Below are positions 9,745-20,620 of a DNA stretch of 64,000 bases, piece after piece. This stretch comes from Phocoena phocoena. Taxonomy: Eukaryota; Chordata; Mammalia; Artiodactyla; Phocoenidae. The notes beneath the pieces were generated by a model. It was given only the letters and a program-made list of their open reading frames with translations. It was not told the DNA's origin and made no database searches. Both the position numbers and the translations under genes were made by a program. The stretch lies in the NCBI RefSeq assembly GCF_963924675.1, contig NC_089226.1, forward strand, positions 52,159,124 to 52,223,123, written 5' to 3'. Every line of letters begins with the position of its first letter. Within the stretch, counting starts at the first letter, position 1.

Positions 9745-10270
9745 AGCTCATTCAGTAAATACACCCTGAGCATCCAGTATGTCTCAGGCACTGTTCCAGG
9801 TACTAGAAGTAGAATGATGATCAAGACTAATGGCATACACATTCAAGAAGCTAAGACATTTGCAGGGGTTAGAAGTGAGATCATACAGGCAATCAAGTAG
9901 ATAAATGGACAAGATAATTTCAGGTAGTGATGGATACCAGGATTAACATAAAACGTGGTGGTAGGATATGGAGTGTGTGAGTATCATATCCAAATAGTCA
10001 AGGAAGACCACCATAATAAAGTGAGACCTGACCGACAAATAGGGTAAACCATGTGGACATCAGGGACTGAAGTGTTACAAGCAGAAGGAATAGCAAGGGC
10101 AAAAGCCATAAAGAAGAAATATTTGGGAGTGTTTAAAAAAAAGAAAGAGGAAGAATAGGTCCAATACGGATGGAGCATAGCAAGGAATGGGGACTACTAA
10201 AGGGTTGTCATACATGATAATATTGCTTGGAATAGGGTGGGAACTGTAGAGATGGGGAGCAGTAGATATA
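9745..10270 (-). repeat. L2 LINE, long fragment
   Basis: Reverse-strand L2 of about 520 bases. Landmarks in order: 'catccagtatgtctcaggca', 'ctgttccaggtactagaagt', 'gtcaaggaagaccaccataa', 'agacctgaccgacaaatagg', 'agaaggaatagcaagggcaa'. The order and spacing fit one continuous L2 3-prime region on the minus strand. Confidence 0.75.
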
Positions 10271-10892
10271 TCAGGGATCAGTGTTGGAGCTTCTCAATTC
10301 AACTCAAAGTTTATTATCCTAATTTTAACATTTATCCTTCATGCACTCTAATTTCCACTTATGCCAAGTAACTTGTCAATCCCCACAATGTCCTTGTGCT
10401 GATTTTCACACTCATTTCTTCCTAAAGTCTGGTTCCCTGCTTTCAGATCTTTCTCTAGGATACTTCTACTTTTCAGTTAAGTCACAAATTATAGGTTATT
10501 TTTATATTCATTTTTATTTCCCAAGCCTCTCCATTCCCCCTAATCAGAATGAACTGCTTGTTTACTCTTTTGACGTTTTTAAGCCAATCTGGATGGTTTC
10601 ATGTCTTAAGTTTTACACTTTGATCTCTCCCCTGCTAGACCCAACTTCTTGAGGGAAAAAATGATCTCATACATTTTTGCCACCTACCAGTTTGCTTACA
10701 GTGGGACACAGGAATTATACATTTTGTTAAACTAGGAACTCAAAAGAAGGGATGACATCACTCGTGATCTCTGACTGAGTCCTCCACTCCATTCCTTATA
10801 CCACTCTATCGTAATCCTTTATCTCTTGGCTTTTGCAATCATAACTCTTCTAAATCTACTCTTCATAAAATTGCTTGTGATCTCATAGTAAG
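10271..10892. other. Nothing recognised
   Basis: Pyrimidine-rich in places on the plus strand, which yields a 103-residue frame at 10341-10652 without any recognisable domain. I do not consider it coding. Confidence 0.4.
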
Positions 10893-10894
10893 CA

Positions 10895-11374
10895 TGTATT
10901 ATTTTGGATTGAAGCTGTAACAAATTGTCACAAATTTAGTAGCTTGAAAACAAAAAATTATCATCTTACCCTTTTGGAGTTCAGAAATCCAAAACTAGTC
11001 TCACTGAGTTCAAGTCAAGGTGTTAGCTGGATTGGTTTCTTCTGGATACTCTCAGGAGATTCTGTTTCCTTGCCTTTTCCAGCTTCTAGAAGCTACGTAT
11101 ATTCCTTGATTCATGGCTCCATATTATATCACCTCTTCTTCTTTTGCTTCCCTTGTCACATTTACTTCTCTGATGTTGAAGCTCTTGCCTGTCTCTTATA
11201 AGCACCCTGTGATTAAATTGGACTCACACAGATAATCAGAATAATCTCCCCATCTCAAGATTCTTAGTTAATTCATACTTGCAAAGACATGTTTACCATG
11301 TAAGGTAGCATATTGACAGGTTCCAGAGATTAGGATGTAGACATCTTTGAAGAGTCATTAATTAGCCCACCACA
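10895..11374 (-). repeat. MLT1 LTR (ERVL-MaLR)
   Basis: Near-complete solo LTR on the minus strand. Plus-strand reading: 'gaagctgtaacaaattgtca', 'tttccttgccttttccagct', 'ggactcacacagataatcag', 'gacaggttccagagattagg', ending 'agcccaccaca'. It starts TGT and ends ACA as LTRs do. Solo LTRs arise by recombination between the two LTRs of a provirus; no internal region is seen. Confidence 0.85.
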
Positions 11375-11624
11375 TGTGTCTCATGGTGTATCATCACTCT
11401 TTGATCTCATTGAAATATTTAATCAGAAAGCAATACTCCCTACTTTGTGAGAGCCACTCTCCTGCTGGCCTTTGTGACATAGCCCAGGTAGTCTTAATAG
11501 ATTGTTTCTTTCCACTCCTTTGCAAGTGTCTGTCCATCCTTTAGCATGGTAAACGTCAATCTTCATCAAATTTTCTCTACCAATTGCTTACATAAAGAAA
11601 ATTCCAATAAATACGTGATAATTA

Positions 11625-11785
11625 AGTAAATATAATAATACCTAACCCTTACTGAGTGCTTAATGAGGGTCTAAATGTTTCACATATATAATTGCATTGA
11701 ATTAATGCAATAATCCTGTGAGCTAGGTTCTTTCATTAACTGCATTTGTGACAAAGGTGAACAAATGGAGGCTTGGTTTCCTATT
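11625..11785 (+). repeat. MIR SINE fragment
   Basis: 'ctaacccttactgagtgctt', 'attaatgcaataatcctgtg' and 'agctaggttctttcattaac' follow the MIR order for its first two thirds. The 3-prime third is not recognisable. Confidence 0.65.
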
Positions 11786-12480
11786 ATGCCTTGTATGAGG
11801 TATAGAGGAGGGTCTGAGAGCTTTAGCGACCCCTATGGGAACACAAAATATGTAGTTTTCAGGCCCTCCTCAAACTCAAAGTTGTAAAGCTACACGTTAT
11901 CCCCTAAACAGAATATAAGTTCTTTTTTCTTTAATCCCTCACTGTACTTTCTTTCTTGTAGCTCTTATGGCCAAGACATGACCTTCCTTCCTGAGAGAGA
12001 AAAAAGAAACTGAGAGTAGTATGGTAGCCCAAAGCACAGTGTCTAAAGAGAGGAGGATAATGCAGACACACTTTAGGGAGGTATTAAAACCTGGAGAACC
12101 CTTTCCTAGTGATTGGAAACAGATTTGGTCTTGCCACCATGAGGTGATTGAAGTTTGTTAGGCAGGGGTGTTCTGGTTCTGGATCATCTGTCTGTCACTA
12201 AGAATATCATTAGATGTGTCACTGAAATGTTGTAAAAACTTTCAAGGTCCCAGTTAAACAAGTCTGAGTATTGCTCCAAAAATATAAGGAAACCAGGGAA
12301 TTAGTGACTTCAAGAACTAGACTAGAATACAAGAGGTGATTTTAATTTAATCGGGGTTCAGGTACCCAAGTCTCATGCTAAAAACCAGGCACTGTATCTT
12401 TGGCGGTAAGATTAATATTAGGTCCTATCTTTTGCTGATACGAGCATGCAATCCTCAAGTGTTAATTAAAAGTTTAATTA
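11786..12480. other. Nothing recognised
   Basis: No gene or repeat that I can support. A short imperfect duplication of 'agtttaattaa / tgttaattaaa' near 12460-12482 borders the next L1. Confidence 0.4.
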
Positions 12481-13300
12481 AACAATGAACAAATGTTGAC
12501 TAGACATTTCACCGAAGTAGATGTAAATGGCCCATAAGCATATGAATAAATCTCAACATCATTAGTAATCAGGGAAATTCAAATCAAACCACAATAATAT
12601 AGCACTTAATACCCACTAAGACGGCTATAATCAAAAAGTCAAATAATTACAATTGTTAGCAAGGATGTGGAGAAAGTGGTACCCTCCTACATTGCTGGTG
12701 GAAATGTAAATGCTGCGGCTGCTTTGGAATCTTTGGCAGTGTTTTTAAAATGTTAAATATAAATTTACCATATCATCCTGCAATTCCACTCCTAGAAACC
12801 TACCCAAGAGAAATGAAAACATGTACACACAAACACTTGTATATGAATGTTCATAGAAGTATCATTCATAATAATCAAAAATTTAAAATATCCAAAATGC
12901 CCATCAGCTGGTAAATAGATAAACAAAATGTATTATATCATACAATAGAATATTATTCATCAAAAAAAGGAAATAGTGGCACATGCTAAAACATGGGTGA
13001 ACCTCAAAAGATGCTAGACACACAAGACCACAAACTGCATGATTCCATTTGTATGGAAGATCCAAAGCCATCAAATTTATAAAGATTGAAAGTAGATTAG
13101 TGGTTGCCTGAGGCTGGAGATGGGAACAAGAGTGGCTGCAAAGTGCAAGAGAGATTTTTTTTGGAGTAATTGAAATGTTCTAAAATTAGATTATGCTGAT
13201 GGTTGCAAAATTGAATTTACTGAACAATCATTTAATTGTATGGTTAAAATGGTAAATTTTATTGAATGCAAATTATGCAATTATTTCTCAATAAACTATA
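12481..13300 (+). mobile_element. Old L1 (L1M type) 3-prime fragment
   Basis: Plus-strand L1 covering the end of ORF2 and the 3-prime UTR: 'tcaacatcattagtaatcag', 'gcaaggatgtggagaaagtg', 'ctacattgctggtggaaatg', 'gcaattccactcctagaaac', 'agtggttgcctgaggctgga', 'ttatttctcaataaa'. It is far more diverged than the L1 copies at 7.2, 29.1 and 46.2 kb, and the 3-prime UTR differs from theirs, so it belongs to an older mammalian L1M subfamily. ORF2 is too decayed to leave a usable frame. Confidence 0.85.
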
Positions 13301-13728
13301 TATGTGTATAAATATATATGTATATATTTTTTTCAATAGTCTAAATTTTACAGACAGTCAGTGTCAGGATAAAGACTCACACTCAGTGTGCTGGATGCAA
13401 ATTCCAGATTCTATAAATAGGAGTGGAATCCCATTAGTATATGCATTGTTAATGCAAAATCATATCAAATGCAAGAAAGTAAACGGCAACAAACATACAA
13501 GTAAAACAGAAGGAGTGATAAAATTTCTTGGCTTACTTTATCACTCTTCTAGACCTTGGCTCTCACTGTACTGTTTGGGGGCAGGGGGGTGGTTTGAACT
13601 GCAGCCAGAATGCAAGAAAAAGCAAAATAAATTAAACTATTTTTAAGAATAACTTTGCTTATGCAGTATTTTCACTTTTTGTATGAATTTAGAACTTAAC
13701 CCCCATATAAATGTGATTGTGTTGTACT
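13301..13728. other. AT-rich and unrecognised sequence
   Basis: Starts with an AT-rich run (13300-13335). The 126-residue plus-strand frame across 13266-13646 begins inside the L1 tail and shows no domain, so I do not call it a gene. Confidence 0.45.
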
Positions 13729-13740
13729 AAAAATTCTTCA

Positions 13741-13947
13741 GGGCTTCCATGGTGGCGCAGTGGTTGAGAGTCCGCCTGCCGATGCAGGGGACACAGGTTC
13801 GTGCCCGGTCTGGGAAGATCCCATATGCCGCGGAGCGGCTGGGCCCGTGAGCCATGGCTGCTGAGCCTGCGCGTCCGGAGCCTGTGCTCCACAGTGGGAG
13901 AGGCCACAACAGTGAGAGGCCCACCTACCGCAAAAAAAAAAAAAAAA
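13741..13947 (+). mobile_element. CHR-2 SINE
   Basis: Complete plus-strand copy from 'gggcttccatggtggcgcag' through 'gcggctgggcccgtgagcca' and 'gcctgcgcgtccggagcctg' to a poly-A tail. Target-site duplication aaaaattcttca: left 13729-13740, right about 13948-13959, perfect 12 bp although the A run blurs one edge. It contains fewer CpG than the copy at 6221-6431. Confidence 0.93.
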
Positions 13948-14132
13948 AAAAATTCTTCAAACCTTAGGACAAGCTTGTGACAACTATAAATATTCACCTT
14001 TAAGATAAAAACAAAAGTTTTCTATCTAACAAATGATAGAATACATATGTGGAGTTATATTAAATATAGTTACCTAAAACTATTTCTACCACTGTAGAGA
14101 AAAGAAATGTGCTTTTAAATGTTGTTTATACC

Positions 14133-14624
14133 TGTGGTAGATGAAATAATGGTCCCCCAAAGATGTCCACACCCTAATCCTCAGAACCTGTTTACATATT
14201 ACCTTATAAAAAGGACTTTTCAGATGTGACTACGCTAAGGGTCTTGAAATGGGCAGATTAAAAGGACAAGGGTCTTTATAAAAGAAGGAGGGGGGCAGGA
14301 GATTCAGAGACAGGAAGGGAGATGTGATGATGTAAGCAGAGGTCAGAGAGAGAGAGAAAGGTTTGAAATTGAAGACGCTTCAATGCTGGCCTTGGAGGTG
14401 GAGGATGTGGCCACGAGCCAAGGAATGCAGGTGTCCTCCAGAAGCTGGAAAAGGCAAGGAAGCAAGATTCTCCCTAGAGCCTCCAGAAGGAGCACAACTC
14501 TTCTGCGCTCTTGATTTTAACCCATTTCAGACTTGCCTCCAGAACTCTGAAATAATAAATTTGCATTATTTTAAGCCACTAAATTTGTGGCAATTTGTTA
14601 CAGCAACAATAGGAAGCTAATACA
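14133..14624 (+). repeat. MLT1 LTR (ERVL-MaLR), complete
   Basis: Full solo LTR on the plus strand: 'tgtggtagatgaaataatgg', 'ccccaaagatgtccacaccc', 'gccacgagccaaggaatgca', 'gaagctggaaaaggcaagga', 'ttttaagccactaaatttgt', ending 'gctaataca'. It starts TG and ends CA. The flanking 5-mers atacc and acacc match at 4 of 5 bases, consistent with a decayed target-site duplication. It lies opposite in orientation to the MLT1 at 10895-11374. Confidence 0.9.
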
Positions 14625-16520
14625 ACACCTAATCTGGTTTTCCTCACAAGCCCCCACCAAATATTGATTAAGGAGAAAAAATGAAATAAAACAAAAAAGA
14701 AACTAAGAAATTCTAATTCAGATTAAAATTCATCTCACGTGGTAAATTAAAAAGAGATTTCAGGTCATGCTAAAAGATGCTGTCCAGGAAAAAAAAAGTG
14801 CTGAGTCTCTCAAGTTGATCACCTCTCACCTGCTCTTCTGCTTAATACAACGTCCACAGGTTTGTCTTAGGACGTCTTCAGCTCTAAGTGTTCAGTTAGC
14901 GTAGAATTAAATATTAAGCAAGGAGTTAGGAGGTTGACACCTTTTGTCTTTTGATAAGTTTCTAAATAATGTCAGTATCTCTGAATTTATTTTGCTCCTG
15001 GGTTCATGGTCACAGGATGGCTGGGCACATTTTCAAAATAGGAAGAATGAAGATGGGGGTGAGTTGGAGGCATAAACATCAGTCTCTTGTGTCAAGAAAT
15101 GCAAAAGCTTTTCTAGAAAATACCATCATGGGCCATTACTTGTGTCCATTTATATTTGGAAAAAAGGAAAAAAAAGAAAATGGGGGGAGGGCATAAATCA
15201 CAGGAGGGAAAAGATGCAAGGCTTATGTGAAATAATGGCAGAGGGGAACTTCAGGCTCCCTAGGTGAAAGCCTGCTGGCCTCTGGCAAGGTACGCGTAGT
15301 CCACTTGTTGCTTGCCTTGCTGACTGCCTTTAACATTGAAACCTGGGCTGGTGCACCTCATTGTTTGGTCTCTTCTCTGGCCAGACCATACCAGGGCCCA
15401 CATCTGCAACTCTTCAATTGAAAACCACTCTTGGAATACTAGAGTGTCTTTGCCACCAGTCACAGAAATGGGAGCCCCTGAGAGTGTCCTGGGTGGCTCA
15501 GAGCTAAAGATTGACAATTTCAGGAGTAAGAAAACCCATTACTCACCTTGGCACTGTGTGAAAGAATAATTTATACTCCAGAATTTCTCTGTGGGCTCCA
15601 GCTGAAGCACCCTGCTGTTGTAAGGAATAATTATGTTACTTAATTTTTTTCTTTTCTTGATGATCAGTCAGGTGTGCACATGGAAAAGGACCACGGAGAG
15701 GTGTATGAAATTGAAAGACATTTGTTATACTCACAAGTCCTGGAAGAGGGAGATAGGGCATGCCAAGTTGGGGATCACATGGGAGGAGAGCCAAGAAAGT
15801 GGGCTTCACCAAGCAGGTGGGAAGCTGGGAGAGGATGAAGACCAGTGGGCAGGTGCTCTTATTAAGGGTCAGGGTGATAAACACAAACAAGAGGTGTGAA
15901 GGGATTTTATTGGTGTGTTTGTCATTAGGTCACACTCAGGAGAGGGCAAGAAGGGGTACTCACAGCCTGTTTGTGGGGAGCTTGAAGCATCAGAAAATAA
16001 GAAGTTTTAAAAACTTACAATTTACAGCCCCTGTAGAACTTTGTCTGAAATCCCACCTTTGCTCTACTTCTTTTCCTCCCTTTTGGTGCTTGCCTACCCC
16101 CTTACTGGTTTCTCCTAGGAGTGCTTCTTAAATACATCATTTCCCCAAGAATCCATGTGTTTGAATCTACTAGGAGCACAATGATTTCAAATATTGCTGT
16201 TGTAGAAAGATCTGCCATGTTGACCTGTATTCCTCTTTACCACTCTTTTGGTCATGTTGTCAAGTCTGTGAAAGACAGAACCCTGGATATCTACGCAGTT
16301 ACCCAAATTATATTATCAGTGTGAGCAATCTGAAAATATTTGTTAGAAAAATGTCAAAAATATAATTTTGTAGATGTTAAAAACCCAGGTTTTCCCAAAT
16401 ATGAAGCATCTTTTTTCAAGTAACTGTATCTACAGACAAGCATATTTATGGACAAAGTAAAGTTACTAAATTATCCCTTTATTTACAGTGGAATTGAAAA
16501 ATGAGTCAGCATGAAGTAAA
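14625..16520. other. Repeat-free stretch, no gene recognised
   Basis: Long stretch without a recognisable interspersed repeat. Several frames of 60-125 codons exist (for example 15760-16131 plus and 15260-15517 minus) but they overlap on opposite strands, carry no domain and lack obvious splice or codon-bias support. The purine-rich patch at 15160-15190 is low complexity. Confidence 0.4.
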
Positions 16521-17780
16521 GCCAGTTGTATAATATATTTTGGCAGTGGTTTTTTTTTTGTTTTTTTTCCCTTCAGAGGGGAAGAAAAGACAACAAAACT
16601 TGTCTTTGTCAAAGCCCGTCCCTAAAACATCTCATTTTTAGGCTTAGAGTAAAGGTTACACAAAAGTGCAAAGGTGTTTCTCCTTGTTCATTCCCTTATC
16701 CTCAAAGCCAACTTGGGAACTATCAGAAGTGTGAAAAGTTCATGCTTATCAAAGATCATTCATGACAATTACTGAAAAATGATTTTTTGAGAAATTAAAA
16801 CAAAATGGTTTTTCTTCCCCTTTTCTCCCTCAACTGACAATCATAGGTGACAGTTACCCATGTCAAAAAATATTTTCTTACTGGAAAGAAAACTGGTAAG
16901 GAGGGCCTGTCATTTTCTCTTTGTTCACTATTTACAGTTAGGAGAAAAAATGATTTATGATTATTGTAATTATATCTCTCTTTAGGAAAGCTGTACTAAT
17001 TACATACTTTTTTTAGCCATTTTTCTTTCTACAAGCTCTTCGTTAACCTAAGAAGTATATTAACAATTTTGTACCTCATTACTTTTCAAACCTCTGTGTG
17101 GGTCACAAATTGAATGGTCCAGGATGACTTAACGCATCAAGTCAGTTCAATGTGTTCATGATGCTTGTGGGCTGACATATTCACAACTGTGATATAGACT
17201 TTCCCTCAATAGATAGTATCTTCATAGATGTTTTGAAGGAGTTTACAGGAAATGAGTTTTGGGAAAAATGTTTTGTAATCTGTAGTTTCACCATAATGAC
17301 AATGAACCTTAGGAGTCTGCCTGAGATGTGTTATCTGAGCTAATATTACCAGCTACCTATCCCTTTCATTTTATAACTTTATATCACATGTATAACTCCG
17401 GTTTTCTCTATTGTCGTTTGTGATTCATCCTTTTTTTTTTTTTTTTTTTTTTTTTTAATGGTTCCATTCTGCTGTTGCCTCCTCTCCTGCAAAACTGCTT
17501 TGGGCCATAGAGATAATAGAATATTGTTTTGAATTAACATTTCCTTGAAATGAAATTTCTGTGTGTTTACAGAATATTTTTTTAAGTACTACTTTTCCAA
17601 GATAGTTTTATTTAGGTAGCATCAGAGCAGTTGCATCTAAAAATTTTTGATTTTTAGTGTAGTAGATAATATTGGGTTAGGAAATAAACCTCATACACCT
17701 CCAAAGATAAGAAGCAGCCCTTATTGAAGAAATTGCATTAATGTTTTCTAAATGCTGCCATTTACTTAGTATTTAAATGA
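16521..17780. other. Repeat-free stretch with T-rich runs; possible conserved element
   Basis: Contains interrupted T runs at about 16550-16570 and an uninterrupted T26 at 17431-17456. Sequence at 16790-17020 is complex and rich in TAAT/ATTA cores ('gattattgtaattatatc', 'gtactaattacata'), a composition often found in developmental enhancers. No gene or known repeat is supported. Confidence 0.35.
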
Positions 17781-17789
17781 TCTGATATT

Positions 17790-17990
17790 CTTGGAAAACA
17801 TTAAAGTGTCTTCTTTGTCATCTTACTCAGTCGTCCCAACTCTGAAGTGGGTACTGTTATTTTTCACTTTAAGTACGAGGAAACTGAGACTCAGAGAAGT
17901 CAGTGATCTCCCCAGGAGCCAAATGGCTATAAAGTGGAAGAAGCATTTCAATTGACATCTTCTTGCCTCTGTAATACTCAAGTTCTCCCC
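17790..17990 (+). repeat. MIR SINE
   Basis: 'gaagtgggtactgttatttt', 'gaggaaactgagactcagag', 'cagtgatctccccaggagcc', 'gtggaagaagcatttcaatt': MIR order, plus strand. Confidence 0.75.
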
Positions 17991-17994
17991 TTTA

Positions 17995-18090
17995 ATCCTC
18001 CTAAGATCCATATGAAGTTGGTATTATTCCCCATTTACAAATTAGAAAACTAGGTATGAGAGATTAAGTTAAATGCAAGTAAACAACAGA
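17995..18090 (+). repeat. Second MIR-like fragment
   Basis: A separate block ('cctcctaagatccatatgaa', 'ttattccccatttacaaatt', 'agaaaactaggtatgagaga') repeats the MIR centre immediately after the previous copy. These are two independent MIRs or a local duplication. Confidence 0.55.
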
Positions 18091-19265
18091 ACCAATACAT
18101 GTAATCTCCTTTTTCCAATAAGTGATAGTAACCATCATTAACGTATACCTGAAAGAAAATGCTCATATGTGTTCTGAATTTAAAAACTAGTAATAAACAC
18201 ATGTGAAAAGTTTTAAAGAGCTCTATCCCATGCAGAGGCTTAGGATTGTATCTAATTTAATGCATGGTTTAAAAAAAAAAGAGGGGAGGGAGAGGACAGC
18301 ATGAATTATCTCCAATAAATGAATTGTTTAGTTTGCTCAAAGTAAATGAAGACAAACAAGCGAACAAGCGGATAGGTCCACAGCTAGGTCCCACTGTTGT
18401 CAAATCAAACAATAACAGCCAAAGTGAGGTTGTTTTGTCGTGTTGTCTAAAATAAATTACCATGTCACCTTGAGTGACTCATTTGAGAATAACAAAATCA
18501 CATGCTCATGAATATATTCATCCAAATGAATTAAATGTTGAAAAGTATGAAGGCTATCACAATATTTCATGCTAAGAAACAATGAGAAAATCAGCATTTT
18601 TTCTTTTTTCTGGTTTTTACATTACCTTTCTGTGTTTTTATTTGTATTGGCTTATGACCTTGTGACCCCCACCAAATGAATGGATTGAAATACTATTGTA
18701 ACTTTTCTTTAAGATTGGGAGGATGGCAGAAACAAGACCAGTGGAGTATTTTATGTCCATCATTACATAGCAAGAGCTTTATACACAGTAGTTATTCCTT
18801 ACATTTTTCTTATACACAAAAGTTTTCTCAAAGAAATATAAGAAACTTAACAGAAATCAATTTATTTAGGGCAGTTTTCAACATTGCAAATAAATAACGA
18901 CTTTGACTATTCATGTTGGAAAAGGATAAAAGGACATTTAGCATGTATAAAAAGAAATTCAAAAAATAAATAAGAAAATGGGTTAACAACTAGAAAAGAA
19001 TTCTAAAGCTTGTGGAAAAAAATATTCCTATCCATATGTGTTAACAGTTATTTAAAACACCGAATTTAGGAAAGTAGTAATCCAATTCCATTTCACAAAA
19101 AATGAGCTCCCAAATTGGTAAAGCTTTATTATAGGCATTAGTAAAATGCTCTGCAGAGAGGGTTAAAAAAGGAAGAAGAAGCCTGAGAGAGACATGGTGC
19201 TCATTCTCAAGTCATTTACAATCTAGGGAGGAAACAATAATACTCTTCAAAATAATTCAAACACA
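18091..19265. other. Nothing recognised
   Basis: AT-rich. An A10 followed by GA-rich bases lies near 18271-18295. No gene, RNA or repeat that I can support. Confidence 0.45.
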
Positions 19266-19267
19266 TA

Positions 19268-19455
19268 CATCACTTAACCTTTCAAAATTACTTTCTCATA
19301 TGTCATGTCATACTGCCCTCTCAACAACCCTGAATAATAGGCCAGAAACTTGCTATTTCCCCTGATTTACATACAAAAAGGGAGGGGCAAAGGTGGGAGA
19401 AATTAATTGACTTGCTTAAGTCACTTAGTAGAACCACACTGTAGAACAAAGACTG
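19268..19455 (+). repeat. MIR SINE
   Basis: 'ccctctcaacaaccctgaat', 'ctatttcccctgatttacat' and 'attgacttgcttaagtcact' are in MIR order. Diverged. Confidence 0.65.
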
Positions 19456-19806
19456 ACGTTAATTGTTCTCGCTGCAAAGGTTATAGAATGGTGCAGAGGA
19501 ACTCAGCACATGTGGATGGCTCACAGCCTCAGACCCTCCTTTCCATCTTATAATAAAAATCTCTCATCTTTATTCTCTCTCCTGGCATGCATGACCTTCA
19601 AGAAACATAAGTACAGCTGGGTCAGAGTGAAAATAATTTTCTTTGATGAAAAGAATGAAAACCCTGAGAGCTGAGTAAAAAGAGAAAATTTAATTATTGA
19701 CCAGGTCAACACCATCAGGGGGATGACTTATTGGAATCTGCAGTGTGTCTTAAGTAGAAGGAGCTGCTCTGTTGGGAAGTTGGCTGGGGATACACATGAT
19801 AAGTGG
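19456..19806. other. Nothing recognised
   Basis: No repeat or gene that I can support between the MIR and the following LTR. Confidence 0.4.
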
Positions 19807-20247
19807 GACAGTGGGTTGAATAGCATCCCCCCACAATGCATATCCAACTGGAAACGCTTAATGGGGCCTTATTTAGAAATAGGATCTTTGCAGATGTAAT
19901 TAGTTAAGTCATTTTGGATTCTAATGATCCCCAAATCAAATGTCTGTTGTCCTTGTAAGAAGGAAGGAGTACATATAGAGATACATGGGGATAAAGGCCA
20001 TGTGAAGATGGAGAGAGAGATAGGAGCCAACCAGCTACCAGATGAAGAACGCTAAGAATTGCTAGGAGCCCCTAGAAACTAGGTAAAGGCACAAAAGGAT
20101 TCTTGCCTAGAATTTTCAGAGGGGGCCTGGCCCTGAACATTTTCATTCCAGGTTTCTAGCCCTCTAGAACAGTGAGAAGATACATATCTGTTGTTTTCAG
20201 CCAGCCAGTTTGTGGCATCTTGTGGTAGCCCTGGGGAGCTAATGCAC
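19807..20247 (+). repeat. MaLR-type LTR (MLT1/MST group)
   Basis: Plus-strand solo LTR: 'gtgggttgaatagcatcccc', 'ggatctttgcagatgtaatt', 'gtctgttgtccttgtaagaa', 'gccatgtgaagatggagaga', 'ctgttgttttcagccagcca', ending 'gagctaatgcaca'. It has the layout of the MaLR LTR family but is more diverged than the MLT1 at 14133. Confidence 0.8.
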
Positions 20248-20424
20248 ATGAAGCCCTAGAAGAAAGAAAAGCAGCGACACCCTCTCCCACAAATTCAGAA
20301 AGTGTACTTGCCTCGGGGAAAGTGTTGGTGGAAGGAGGGAGTATGGGAGGAGCACATGAGGAAGCTGCTGGTAGAGAGGGTCGTCAAGGAGAGAAATTGT
20401 CCTTATCAGGTGACTGTAATATTC

Positions 20425-20620
20425 TAAGCTGTGTATCTGTAATTTTACACGTGTTTTCTCTCTTCCTTCTCACCACAGTCCTGTGACATACGTTTGACAT
20501 CCCTTTTTAAAGTGAGGCTTAGATAGCCTAGGTTCCTAGCTCAAGGTCACAAAATAATAAATGACAAAATCAGGAACCAAATCCATTCTTCCTGTTTCCT
20601 AGACAGGTGTTCCTTAAGCC
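20425..20620 (+). repeat. MIR SINE
   Basis: 'ccttctcaccacagtcctgt', 'aaagtgaggcttagatagcc', 'ctagctcaaggtcacaaaat', 'caggaaccaaatccattctt': MIR order. Confidence 0.7.

Noticed and set aside
13266..13646. 126-codon frame as a possible gene
   Set aside because: Starts in the tail of an L1M, has no domain and no support from neighbouring sequence.
15760..16131. 123-codon frame as a possible gene
   Set aside because: No recognisable domain. Opposite-strand frames of similar length overlap the same area and nothing suggests splicing.
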